A DNA stretch of 28,477 nucleotides, taken from the NCBI GenBank assembly GCA_030590265.1, contig JAUUYW010000003.1:1-28477 (forward strand), written 5' to 3'. Shown piece after piece: positions 1 to 8,393 of this stretch; position 1 is the stretch's first letter, and the number at the start of each line of letters is the position of its first letter. The stretch is from Candidatus Krumholzibacteriia bacterium. Its GTDB lineage: Bacteria > Krumholzibacteriota > Krumholzibacteriia > LZORAL124-64-63. The notes under the pieces were generated by a model. It saw nothing but the letters and a program-made list of their open reading frames with translations. It searched no databases and was not told the DNA's origin. The position numbers and the translations under genes were made by a program.

Positions 1-562
1 CCACATACGACAAAACCACCGGAGCGAGCAAATCGGGAATTCGGGCTTTCTTCATGAATCGCCGCATCATGTCGGCGGGATGAGCGAAGGTTGCCAGGCT
101 GATCACTGCGCGGATGTCATCCCGTTCGGCTGCTGCCAGCAACACTGCCCCACCACCAAGAGAATGACCAATCAGCGCCAAGGTACCATGGTGCTCCGGT
201 TGGAGTTTGAGCCAATCTGCGGCACAACCGAGATCAGCGGCAAATTTGGGTAATGAGGAATGGCCGTCATCATCACTTTGGCCATGATTGCGAGCATCAA
301 TCAGCAAGATATTCAAACCCAAATCCAGAAAGGTTTCTGCCAAGGGCAGAAGGAATTGGGCATTGCCCCCCCAGCCGTGAATCATGATCAGAGTTCCTGT
401 AGGAATGGCCGGTTTATCCTTGGCTGGTAGCAACCAGGCAAAGAGGCGTTTTCCTTTGGCAGTTGGAATCCATACCTGGCGATAATCCAGATTGAAGTCT
501 TCAGGGTTACCTCTCTCCAGCACACGGGGAGCGCCAAAACTTTTGTGGATAAGGTAGGCCAT
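1..562 (-). CDS. alpha/beta hydrolase, membrane-anchored (3' end cut by window)
   Basis: Serine hydrolase of the alpha/beta fold, substrate unknown. Read on the minus strand it shows an oxyanion-type HGWGGN segment, then a DARNHG stretch, then the nucleophile elbow GHSLGGG at about 152-172. The Asp and His of the triad would lie beyond the window edge, so the gene is partial. I placed the start at ATG 562 because it is the only in-frame ATG near the amino end. However, the frame stays open upstream to a TGA near 650 and encodes a hydrophobic segment (INTIIILAILILVFLIGLAA) just before this ATG. That looks like a signal anchor, so the true start may be a non-AUG codon such as ATC at 622, which has GGGAG seven bases upstream. 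The hydrolase family call is firm; the start is uncertain. Confidence 0.8.
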   Translation of the reverse strand, partial: MAYLIHKSFGAPRVLERGNPEDFNLDYRQVWIPTAKGKRLFAWLLPAKDKPAIPTGTLIMIHGWGGNAQFLLPLAETFLDLGLNILLIDARNHGQSDDDGHSSLPKFAADLGCAADWLKLQPEHHGTLALIGHSLGGGAVLLAAAERDDIRAVISLATFAHPADMMRRFMKKARIPDLLAPVVLSYV

Positions 563-722
563 GGCTGCAAGGCCTATCAAAAAAACCAGAATGAGAATGG
601 CCAGGATGATGATGGTGTTGATTGGTAAGCTCCCTGAATTGATGCCCGTTTGTTTTCACAAAAGATAAGGCCTGGATTCAGGTGATCAAATTCAATTAGT
701 TGGACAGTTGGAAATCAGAAAA

Positions 723-752
723 TTGACTTCACTCTATCAAACATGATAAAAT
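723..752 (+). promoter_or_regulatory. sigma70-like promoter for the rhodanese-repeat gene
   Basis: TTGACT at 723-728 and TAAAAT at 747-752 are separated by 18 bases. Each hexamer matches the consensus at five of six positions. Initiation near 759 would give a leader of about 28 bases ahead of ATG 788. This is motif reading only, with no transcript evidence. Confidence 0.5.
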
Positions 753-787
753 GACTTCACACTACCCTTGGGATGGAGGAGTTTATT

Positions 788-2941
788 ATGCTGTCTTGTA
801 GTTGGAAATTGGTGGCCCTCGGCCTCGGTTTGTTCATTTTTTTCCTGCCGATGCAATCAAAGGCTGCTGATCGAGACCCCACTGAAGCTTTTCAGGTTAT
901 GGCCAATGCTGGAATCGCCTATCTAAACGACTCCGGGGATTGCCCAGGGGTCATAAACGCCGGCTACCTTATTGATAGCCTGGTCTATTTCACCGTCATT
1001 GACATCCGAAGTAGGGACGACTATTTGGCTGGTCATATCCCGGGGGCATTGCACAGTTCTTTGGGAACCCTCATCGATGACCTTGCCAACACTATCCCAT
1101 CAGACAAACCCTATGTTGTTACCGACTATTCCGGTCAGACTTCGAGTCAGGCAAAGATGGCCATGGAGCTTCTGGGTTACAACGATGCATATTGCCTTTT
1201 GTACGGTATGAGCGCCTGGAACACGTCTCTGGATGTGTGGACAGCCAACTGCAGCGACGACCTGTCAAATCCCGAAACCGTAAACCAGAACGGCAACTTG
1301 ATTGAGCATGAGTTCCCCAACCTCGAAGGTGATCCGGGGACCATTGTGACCCAACGGGTCGCAGCCACCCTGGCGGCTGGATTCAAAGGAGTGAATTACC
1401 TCGATATTGAGGACAATTTGGACGACTACTTCATCATCAATTATTTCGGCGAGGCAGATTACGAGGGCATGGGCAACGCCGGCGTTCCCGGACACATCCC
1501 GGGGGCCTTCCAATTCACTCCCTACGCCAGCATGGGCATGGACCAGATGCTGAACAACATCCCTACCGACCAACCGGTGGTGGTCTACGATTGGACAGGG
1601 CATCATTCTATTCAGGTAGTCTCCTATCTGAATATGCTGGGCTACGAAGCCTACAGCCTGAAGTTTGGTGCCAATGCTCTGTTCTATTCCTCACTTACCG
1701 CGCACAAATGGAGCCCAGCCGCCATGAATGATTTCCCGTTGGAGGTTGGGGATCCTACGGAAGCTTTCCAGATCATGGCCGCCAGTGGAGCTGACTACAT
1801 TAACAACAGTGCCGACTGTCCAGGTCATATTCCCGCTGTTGTCCTGAATGACAACCTGGAACTTTACACCGTCATCGATCTCCGCAGCGAAAACAACTAC
1901 CTGGAAGGACACATCCCAGGAGCCTTCCACAGTTCTCTGGGAACCCTCATCGATGATCTGACCAGCACCATCCCATCAGACAAACCCTACGTGGTTGCCG
2001 GCTATACAGGTCAAGTTTCAAGCCAAGCCAAGATGGCCATGGAGCTTCTGGGTTACAACGATGTGAAAAATCTTCTGTTCGGAATGAGCGCCTGGAATAC
2101 CGCCCTGGATGTTTGGACTTACAACTGCAGCGACGACCTGGCCAACCCGGAGACTGAAAACCAGAACGGTAACTTGATCGAGCATGATTTTCCCAACCTT
2201 GAAGGTGACCCGGAAACCATTGTGGCCCAACGGGTCGCCGCGACCTTGGCAGCCGGATTCAAAGGAGTAAGCTACGCCCAGATCGCAGACCATTTGGAAG
2301 ACTATTTCATCATCAATTATTTCGGTGAGGCGGATTACCTGGGTGAAGGCACCGGCGGCGTTCCCGGACACATCCCTGGGGCGTTTCAATTCACTCCCTA
2401 CGCGAGCATGGGCATGGACCAGATGCTGAACAACATCCCCACCGACCAACTGATCGTGGTCTATGGTTGGACAGGCCAGTTTTCTATCCAGATAGTGTCT
2501 TATCTCAATATGCTGGGCTACGAGGCCTACAGCCTGAAATTTGGCGCAAATTCCCTCTTCTATTCCGAACTCCTGACTCACAAATGGACCACAAGCGCCA
2601 TGAATGATTTCCCGTTGGAAGTTGGAAACAATCCAGCCGCCGTGCCGGAGGCAGACAGATCATTGGTAACCTTCCTCGGCAACCATCCCAATCCATTCAA
2701 CCCGTCGACCACCATTTCCTACCGACTGAGCGAATCAGCGCCCACTACTTTGAGGATTTTCGACTTGGCTGGGCGTTTGGTTCGAACTCTCGTCAATGCA
2801 GAAGACCAATCGGCTGAAAGGCACGAGTTCACTTGGCGAGGGCAAAACGACAACGGACAAACCGTCCCCTCAGGAACATACATCTATCGATTGGACGCAG
2901 GGAAATACGCAGAGAGCCGAAGGTTAATGCTTCTGAAGTGA
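788..2941 (+). CDS. secreted protein with four Cys-less rhodanese-like domains and FlgD/T9SS-like C-terminal tail
   Basis: 717-aa exported protein. The start is ATG 788 rather than ATG 773, because GGAGGAG (775-781) lies six bases before 788 and actually overlaps the earlier codons. Residues 1-27 are a signal peptide (hydrophobic core, then SKA-A). Residues 30-321 and 322-613 are two copies of a 292-aa unit of exactly equal length. Each unit holds two rhodanese-fold domains, recognisable by the IDxRS...GHIPGA strand/loop and the LLGY...GMSAW ending. At the rhodanese catalytic position, three residues before the loop glycine, the four domains carry D113, D268, G405 and G560, so none can act as a sulfurtransferase. 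Paired C52/C155 and C344/C447 could form disulfides. Residues 614-717 carry NPFNPSTT and a SGTYIYRL beta-sandwich, typical of FlgD-like or type IX sorting tails. Likely a surface or extracellular binding protein; ligand unknown. Confidence 0.87.
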   Translation: MLSCSWKLVALGLGLFIFFLPMQSKAADRDPTEAFQVMANAGIAYLNDSGDCPGVINAGYLIDSLVYFTVIDIRSRDDYLAGHIPGALHSSLGTLIDDLANTIPSDKPYVVTDYSGQTSSQAKMAMELLGYNDAYCLLYGMSAWNTSLDVWTANCSDDLSNPETVNQNGNLIEHEFPNLEGDPGTIVTQRVAATLAAGFKGVNYLDIEDNLDDYFIINYFGEADYEGMGNAGVPGHIPGAFQFTPYASMGMDQMLNNIPTDQPVVVYDWTGHHSIQVVSYLNMLGYEAYSLKFGANALFYSSLTAHKWSPAAMNDFPLEVGDPTEAFQIMAASGADYINNSADCPGHIPAVVLNDNLELYTVIDLRSENNYLEGHIPGAFHSSLGTLIDDLTSTIPSDKPYVVAGYTGQVSSQAKMAMELLGYNDVKNLLFGMSAWNTALDVWTYNCSDDLANPETENQNGNLIEHDFPNLEGDPETIVAQRVAATLAAGFKGVSYAQIADHLEDYFIINYFGEADYLGEGTGGVPGHIPGAFQFTPYASMGMDQMLNNIPTDQLIVVYGWTGQFSIQIVSYLNMLGYEAYSLKFGANSLFYSELLTHKWTTSAMNDFPLEVGNNPAAVPEADRSLVTFLGNHPNPFNPSTTISYRLSESAPTTLRIFDLAGRLVRTLVNAEDQSAERHEFTWRGQNDNGQTVPSGTYIYRLDAGKYAESRRLMLLK
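875..2626 (+). repeat. two-copy intragenic tandem duplication, 876 bp per unit
   Basis: Copy 1 is 875-1750 and copy 2 is 1751-2626, both exactly 876 bases and in frame, with long shared DNA stretches (for example around the MGMDQMLNNIP codons in both). There is no net insertion or deletion between copies. This indicates one unequal duplication of an ancestral pair of rhodanese domains, followed by point divergence. Confidence 0.9.
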
Positions 2942-2967
2942 ATTGGAAATCGGGTTGGGGTTAAGAA

Positions 2968-5226
2968 CTACTCGTCCTGGGTCCTTTTCAAAATGGATTC
3001 CACAGCGGCCTCCAGAACCTCATCCTGTCCCGCACGGATGCCTGCAATCGTTGGCTTCACCACCACATCCGGTATGATGCCCACACGTTGGGTAGGACCA
3101 TGGTTCGCATCAAAGATCCCAATACCACTGATGACTGTGTTCAAGTTTCCGGGCAACGAAAAGCGAGAGATATTCCCATCGGCACCCGAGGTTGTGCTGC
3201 CCATGACTATGGCCTGCGGCGCAGCCCGAAAAGCCAGTGCGTGGTATTCGGCACTGCTCATGCTAATTTCATCCACCAGGATCACCAGCGGACGGTCAAA
3301 ATGGGGCTTTGCAGGAGTCAACTTGAGGTAGTCTAGCCAGGTAAAAGTGCCCGGGTTGGACTTGTCAGCAATGGTGAAAGTTACAAAGGGAGTAGGCTCC
3401 GCCACCAGATGATTTCCCAGCTGGAAGATGGGGAAATCGCTGGGGTAGGATCGACAATCAAGGATCAACCCTTTGACATCATGCTTGATGGCGTGTTCGA
3501 TCCAGGTCGTAACTGAATCTCTTTTGATGGTCTCCAGGGCCATATAGGCCACACCGGACGGCAGAATTCTGTATGCTTCACCCTGCAGAGTGTGCCACCT
3601 GTGCCGTTTGTGGTTGATCTTGCGGTAATCCATTCGTTCCACCGAAAGCTCTATTTCCTCACCCCCTCGCAAAACCCGAAGCTCGCACAAACCAAGGGGT
3701 CCCTGAACCAGGGCAGCCGCCAGATTCTTCCGGCGCTGGGGTTCGTTGGAGGCGGAATAATATGGAGCCCACTCATCCATCAGTTCGTCCGCCGATCGTC
3801 CGTCTACAGCCAAAATAATATCGCCAATTTGCAGCTTGGTATCAGGGCCTTCAGGCTCGTTGGCCCAGCCTGAAACTACCGGCCGATTTTCAACCCAACG
3901 CACATCCACCGGCACCATGGCAACCATTCCGGGTGGGCGCTTGTCATAGGCTCCATACAATTGAGTGTGGGTATCATTGAGACGGGCCACCACCATCAAC
4001 ATCACCAGCTTGTATTGTTCCAAATCGGAAGCCAGAGCTACCTGAGGAACAAATTCGCGCAGCACACCAGGCCAGCTCTCACCAATGATGTCCCGGTTGG
4101 GACACCAGTACTCGATGATGTTCCAAAAGCGATACAAAGCCAGCAAACGAAAGCCAGCGTCGACATCACCAAGTTTGTCGTAACTCAACTCTCTGCTGAA
4201 GTCAGGGTTACCTATCCCAGGATACTTATCGACCCAGAATTGTTCACCCGTTGCAGGACGATTCGTGTGCACAGCCATCAGCCGGGCGGACAACTCTTCA
4301 CCGAGAAGGGCGGTGTCACTCAGCCAGTCAGTGTTTGAACCCTGGGCCGGGTCGATGGCTGCTTCCGCACATGGATCGCATGGCTCTATCTGTCCTAGCG
4401 CGTCGATCCAGGAGATCATTTCCGTGAGCGCTTCGTCCCGATCAGCGGCCGCCAATATGCGAGGCAAAACCCTGAACAACTCGAAATCCCACTGCTGTTT
4501 TCCAGCTGTCACAGCAGGGTGGTGGTACTTGAAGAATCCCCAAACCCGGCCGAGAAGATACAAATTATCGATCTGGGTTTCGGACAATTCGGAAATTTCG
4601 ATGCCGGATCCGGTATCAAATTCCGTGTCGGTGTCCAACACCGTAGGTTCACGCACAATTATCGGTGCTTCATCGAAGGGCCGACCATCAATCCAAAGCG
4701 AAAAGTCATCGGCCCATAGGGTGCCAGTGCCGGACATCAGGGATCCGACAATCAGATTATGGGCTGCAGTTGCGAGGGGAAGGGTGATGCGGTATTCGGT
4801 CCAGTCGGTTGTGCCTTTCAATTTATGCTGCTGCATGTTGTCGAAACCAACAATGCCCCCTTTGCTGTCCTGGCGGAACCACATGCCGAAATAGTTTTCG
4901 ACATCTTCACTTTTCAACCAGCCGCGCAGCTCAATGAATTCGCCTTCCCGGTCAGAAGGCAAACTGAACCTCAGGGCCGAGAATTGGCCTTCACTGTCAT
5001 CCAGACGCTCAATGCGGCCTGATAATTTGCCTGTATGGACTACTACGGAATCGGCAGAAAGGGTAGCGACCGGCCCTCCACCCCATTGATCAGGAGCCTG
5101 ACCCAGGCCGGATTCGAAATCGAAAACGCCAGCTACCAAGCCATCAGCCTGGGCTGCTTGAACAAAAATGAGGAAGAGGGATAGAGCCAGAAGAAACTGG
5201 CATCTTGATTGGTAAATATGACGCAT
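2968..5226 (-). CDS. S41-family peptidase with N-terminal jelly-roll-like region and PDZ domain, secreted
   Basis: 752 aa. The start is ATG 5226, with GGGGGA seven bases upstream. A TTG at 5241 is also in frame but lies upstream of that ribosome site. Residues 1-27 are a signal peptide ending in AQA. A carbohydrate-binding or jelly-roll-like region (FDFESGLG through WADDFSLW) covers roughly 30-185. A helical region with RVWGFFKYHHP, seen in this S41 group, follows. A PDZ-like segment (LQIGDIILAVDG) precedes the S41 peptidase core. The presumed nucleophile is Ser657 in ISMSSAE, aligned to the S-A-S-E motif of CtpA/Tsp. The usual general-base lysine of the GxPTxGKG motif is absent; this protein reads GSTTSGADG. 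It may therefore use a tricorn-like mechanism or be inactive. Expected location is periplasm or surface. It is convergent with the rhodanese gene, 26 bases apart. Confidence 0.85.
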   Translation of the reverse strand: MRHIYQSRCQFLLALSLFLIFVQAAQADGLVAGVFDFESGLGQAPDQWGGGPVATLSADSVVVHTGKLSGRIERLDDSEGQFSALRFSLPSDREGEFIELRGWLKSEDVENYFGMWFRQDSKGGIVGFDNMQQHKLKGTTDWTEYRITLPLATAAHNLIVGSLMSGTGTLWADDFSLWIDGRPFDEAPIIVREPTVLDTDTEFDTGSGIEISELSETQIDNLYLLGRVWGFFKYHHPAVTAGKQQWDFELFRVLPRILAAADRDEALTEMISWIDALGQIEPCDPCAEAAIDPAQGSNTDWLSDTALLGEELSARLMAVHTNRPATGEQFWVDKYPGIGNPDFSRELSYDKLGDVDAGFRLLALYRFWNIIEYWCPNRDIIGESWPGVLREFVPQVALASDLEQYKLVMLMVVARLNDTHTQLYGAYDKRPPGMVAMVPVDVRWVENRPVVSGWANEPEGPDTKLQIGDIILAVDGRSADELMDEWAPYYSASNEPQRRKNLAAALVQGPLGLCELRVLRGGEEIELSVERMDYRKINHKRHRWHTLQGEAYRILPSGVAYMALETIKRDSVTTWIEHAIKHDVKGLILDCRSYPSDFPIFQLGNHLVAEPTPFVTFTIADKSNPGTFTWLDYLKLTPAKPHFDRPLVILVDEISMSSAEYHALAFRAAPQAIVMGSTTSGADGNISRFSLPGNLNTVISGIGIFDANHGPTQRVGIIPDVVVKPTIAGIRAGQDEVLEAAVESILKRTQDE

Positions 5227-5254
5227 TGATTGGTCCCCCAATGAGAAAAAAACT

Positions 5255-5272
5255 GATTCAACAGGTTGAATC
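5255..5272 (-). terminator. short hairpin plus seven-T run upstream of the S41 gene
   Basis: An 18-base dyad GATTCAAC-AG-GTTGAATC. Read on the minus strand it is followed after two bases by TTTTTTT. This looks like a weak intrinsic terminator or attenuator for the upstream beta-propeller gene. It ends just before the ribosome site of the S41 gene, so it could separate the two transcripts. The stem is AT-rich and a realistic loop leaves about seven pairs, so strength is doubtful. Confidence 0.45.
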
Positions 5273-5354
5273 TACAGTATCGAGACAAGATTAGGCAATA
5301 GGTTAGGGATTGTTTGGCAATAGTTTTTTAGGTACGGAATCTGGCTAACCCTCC

Positions 5355-6644
5355 TTAGAGCCGATAACAAATTACTTCATATTTCCGATCCTTTTCATCC
5401 CACTCTTTGGACATGTCCACCGAAATATTGCGTATCACCACCAACAGCCCCTGTGCTATGTAAAAAGCATCTGTAAAGTAATCACCTTCACCGTGCACAA
5501 AGACTTGATGATCAAAGTATCCCTCGGCATCAAAAACATCGAAAATCCCCAAGACGTCTTTGGGTTTATCGAAGCTTCCCCTGCTAGATAAAACCCATAA
5601 CGATCCATCCTGACGGGCATACATTTCTCCAATGTCAGGATCCGTTCGGCTGACTTCAAATGTCATCGGAATTCCACGCAGGGTTTTGCCTGCCATTTGT
5701 TCATCATAATAATCCAGCAACTCCTTGAAATGCCAATCCGGACGGAGCAAAGATTCATATTCCCGATGGATGATATGAAGAGGTTCCCCTTCAACATCAT
5801 AGACATTGATTTGGTAGGAGCTGAATTCACTGTTGGTATACACACGTCCTTCACAACCCACCGTCCAAACCCAGGGTTGGCTCCTCTTCCTGCTCTGTTC
5901 CGTGTAATGAGCATCATTCAAAGCCCTGGTGTGGTTTTTCACTTCGTATGCAATGTACTCGAATTCATTCTCTCCCAGAGAGGCAAGAGTATTGTAGGTT
6001 TCCCGAACACCGGATTCGGTACTGGTACGGGACAACTGGGTCATGAAAACCCGGTTTGCAGACGCCTTGGCATTTCGGATTTTCTGCAGACCTGGTATGC
6101 CAAAATCCGGCAGAACAAGATCACCCAAAGGCACACCCGATTGACTGAGCATCACAATTTTCCCAGGTGAAATTTGCACAACGCCAACCTGACCTCTCGA
6201 ATCAACAAACAGTCCTCCAGGCCACCGGTATTCTCCCGGCCCCTGCCCTTCTCTGCCGATACGACCGGTGATTTCACCATTCAAATCGACAATATCAACT
6301 TCCTTTAGTTGATAATCGAACAAGTAGACATTGCCGGCCGTATCGACGTCAGCACTGGTAATAATGCCAAAAACCGTTTCCTCAGAATTGCCATCGAGAC
6401 GCCACAACTCCTGGGGAAAGAGGTGTTTTGGCTCATTTTGAGGATCTGACGGATTGAAAACGTGCAACACCGAATCAATGATTTCCACTTTGCCTTGCCA
6501 TTCTAGGGCATATGCTTGGCTCTGGAATTCTGTCCAACAGAAAACACATAATGTTGCCAGAAAAACAAAATTCCAGGAGAGCCAAAATCTAACCTTTGAA
6601 GGCTTGAACAGAGTCAATTCAGTTTTTTTGGAGTGGAATAACAA
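5355..6644 (-). CDS. 6-bladed beta-propeller (NHL-like) exported protein
   Basis: 429 aa. The TTG start at 6644 is backed by GGGGGAG four bases upstream, and no better ATG exists before the signal sequence. Residues about 18-46 form a hydrophobic signal peptide or anchor ending near AYA. The mature part begins with ELWRLDG and the blade signature GRIGREGQGPGEY at about 130-143. Repeated DxxGNVYLFD- and DSRGQV-type strands follow, as in the 6-bladed beta-propeller family common in Bacteroidota and related phyla. No catalytic residues are recognisable, so a binding or scaffold role outside the cytoplasm is most likely. The gene stands between the exonuclease-domain gene and the S41 gene on the same strand, separated from S41 by a terminator-like hairpin. 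Confidence 0.82.
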   Translation of the reverse strand: MLFHSKKTELTLFKPSKVRFWLSWNFVFLATLCVFCWTEFQSQAYALEWQGKVEIIDSVLHVFNPSDPQNEPKHLFPQELWRLDGNSEETVFGIITSADVDTAGNVYLFDYQLKEVDIVDLNGEITGRIGREGQGPGEYRWPGGLFVDSRGQVGVVQISPGKIVMLSQSGVPLGDLVLPDFGIPGLQKIRNAKASANRVFMTQLSRTSTESGVRETYNTLASLGENEFEYIAYEVKNHTRALNDAHYTEQSRKRSQPWVWTVGCEGRVYTNSEFSSYQINVYDVEGEPLHIIHREYESLLRPDWHFKELLDYYDEQMAGKTLRGIPMTFEVSRTDPDIGEMYARQDGSLWVLSSRGSFDKPKDVLGIFDVFDAEGYFDHQVFVHGEGDYFTDAFYIAQGLLVVIRNISVDMSKEWDEKDRKYEVICYRL

Positions 6645-6816
6645 TGATCTCCCCCTTGTTATTGAAAACAGACTGCCAGGTTTTCTAAGGATGGATGGAG
6701 CAAATAGTTCCTGAAGAAATATGTCATTTGGGGTATTTTTATTGGTAATACAATGTCCAGCTAAGGCAAAGAATGGGCCAAGGATTTATTGTTGTAAAAG
6801 AGCCACATCAATTCTT

Positions 6817-8226
6817 TCAATCGTCAAAGGATTGCTTGTGCAAGTAGGCCGGTTGGTCAGTGATCCAGCCGGCTTGCTTTTGCTTGGCAATAACGTCAAC
6901 GGCATCCAGGCAATGGAAGCGCAGCAACTGGCCCAGGGTTCCAAAACCCTGCATTTGCAACCGAGGCACCATCCGAAAGAACAATTCGGCACAAACCAGA
7001 GCGTCACCCAGGGCCGTATGCCGACCATGCAAATCGATATGGTACAGGTCCACCAAATTTTCCAGGCCGAAGTTGCTCAAGGTTGGGTTCAAAAGTGAAG
7101 CCAGGCGTTGAGTATCGATAAAGACCAGGTCTTGCCAGGGTTGATCATGCCGTTCACATTCGGATCTCATCACCGTCAAATCGAAAGGGACTCCATGCCC
7201 GACAATGACCCGGTTGCGAGCCAGGGCTTCGAACTCGGCGAATAACTCAGGCCAGGGACGAGCATCCTTGACCATGTCATCGGTGATGCTGTGGATGGCG
7301 ATGCTGGAAGCAGGAATCGGGACACCGGGGTTAACAAGATCGTCAATCATGTGCCCGGCAAAAAGCCTGGTGCCATGGGCGCAAACCGCGCCGAAACTGA
7401 CGATTCGATCGGTCTTGGCGTCAAGGCCGGTGGTTTCCGTATCCAGAATCAACAAGGGCAACTCATCAAGGGGAATAGACAGGTCCAAAGGACTGGTGGC
7501 CGGAGGAATATCGTGCAGGGTCAAATCGAAATCCACTCCTGGTCGGTTGCGGTCCAGTTCCAGTGGGGGAAAAAGGATGATAGCGCCTTCTTTTTCAGGC
7601 AAAACTGAAACCCGCCCCTGCAACTGGACACCGTCCAGGCGTTCAAAAAGCGCCTCCAGTGGACGGTCGGCCCGATTGGCTTTCTCCATGGCACTGACCA
7701 CCGACCCGCGGCTCATGGAGGCAAAGATAGAAGTACCAACCCTGGCTCTTTCAGCACCTAAAAAATCTTGGGCCGGATTGTTTATCAAACTGACTTGGCC
7801 TTTTTCCGTAACCATTACGACACCACAGGTCAAGGCTGCAAGCACCGTTACAAGACGCCGATCGGGCCCCTGTCTTTCGCGGGTGATCTGATCCTGGTAA
7901 CGTTCAAGAGACTGCAAAAGATTGGTAACTTCTGGAGCAGGAAAATCTTTTTCCGGAATGGCAATCAAGGCATGGCGGTCGGCAACCAAATTAAGCACCG
8001 AAGTCCTAATCCAGGCCAATCCCTTTCCCAACTCCCGAGCCATAAAAACCGAACGAATGATCATCACAACAGCCACCAGCCAGCATCCAATGGATAACCA
8101 GCGAATGGTATCGTTGGCCGGTTGACCGGGCGACCGCCCGAACAGAATGAGCACCGCACCGACCACCACCAGGATTCCAGCCCACAACAGGTTGAAGGTG
8201 ATGACGCGGTGTGCGCTGCGGGGCAT
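6817..8226 (-). CDS. membrane-anchored protein with PAS-like region and DEDDh 3'-5' exonuclease domain
   Basis: 469 aa, ATG start with AGGA five bases upstream. Two transmembrane helices lie at about 10-29 and 43-62. A linker and coiled stretch follow, then a PAS-like sensor region at about 120-215 (VLAALTCGVVMVTEKGQVSL). The DnaQ/epsilon-type exonuclease domain starts near 255. All five DEDDh residues are present: D262 and E264 in LDTETTG, D349 in GHGVPFD, H403 and D408 in HTALGD. The domain should hydrolyse 3' ends of nucleic acid or a nucleotide-derived substrate, but the membrane and sensor modules make ordinary replication proofreading unlikely. It is divergent from the DUF294 pair (8394-10603) across 167 bases. 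An exonuclease of this kind beside DUF294, SSS symporter and DUF4212 genes is, to my recollection, a recurring arrangement in proteobacteria. A role in controlling acetate or propionate uptake is inference. Confidence 0.87.
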   Translation of the reverse strand: MPRSAHRVITFNLLWAGILVVVGAVLILFGRSPGQPANDTIRWLSIGCWLVAVVMIIRSVFMARELGKGLAWIRTSVLNLVADRHALIAIPEKDFPAPEVTNLLQSLERYQDQITRERQGPDRRLVTVLAALTCGVVMVTEKGQVSLINNPAQDFLGAERARVGTSIFASMSRGSVVSAMEKANRADRPLEALFERLDGVQLQGRVSVLPEKEGAIILFPPLELDRNRPGVDFDLTLHDIPPATSPLDLSIPLDELPLLILDTETTGLDAKTDRIVSFGAVCAHGTRLFAGHMIDDLVNPGVPIPASSIAIHSITDDMVKDARPWPELFAEFEALARNRVIVGHGVPFDLTVMRSECERHDQPWQDLVFIDTQRLASLLNPTLSNFGLENLVDLYHIDLHGRHTALGDALVCAELFFRMVPRLQMQGFGTLGQLLRFHCLDAVDVIAKQKQAGWITDQPAYLHKQSFDD

Positions 8227-8393
8227 GACAATCCTGACGTTTCTTGATTTTCAGGTTCAGTTCAATCCAAGGCTGAAGCTGATCATACAACTGATGGGAT
8301 TTTCTTGGAACAACAGTTTGGTTGCTTTGCAGCGGAACCCACTGGTGCTAAAGTACCAGAGTCGATGGCAATGGCTTCAACCCTGGGATCGGT

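Noticed and set aside
875..2626. Direct repeats resembling an array or mobile-element ends
   Set aside because: The repeats are two long in-frame protein-coding copies with conserved codons, not short repeats with spacers and not flanked by target duplications.
4265..4894. Long open frame on the plus strand inside the S41 peptidase gene
   Set aside because: It is antisense to a clear protein family, rich in Ser/Arg/Pro as frame shadows are, and has no ribosome site or recognisable domain.
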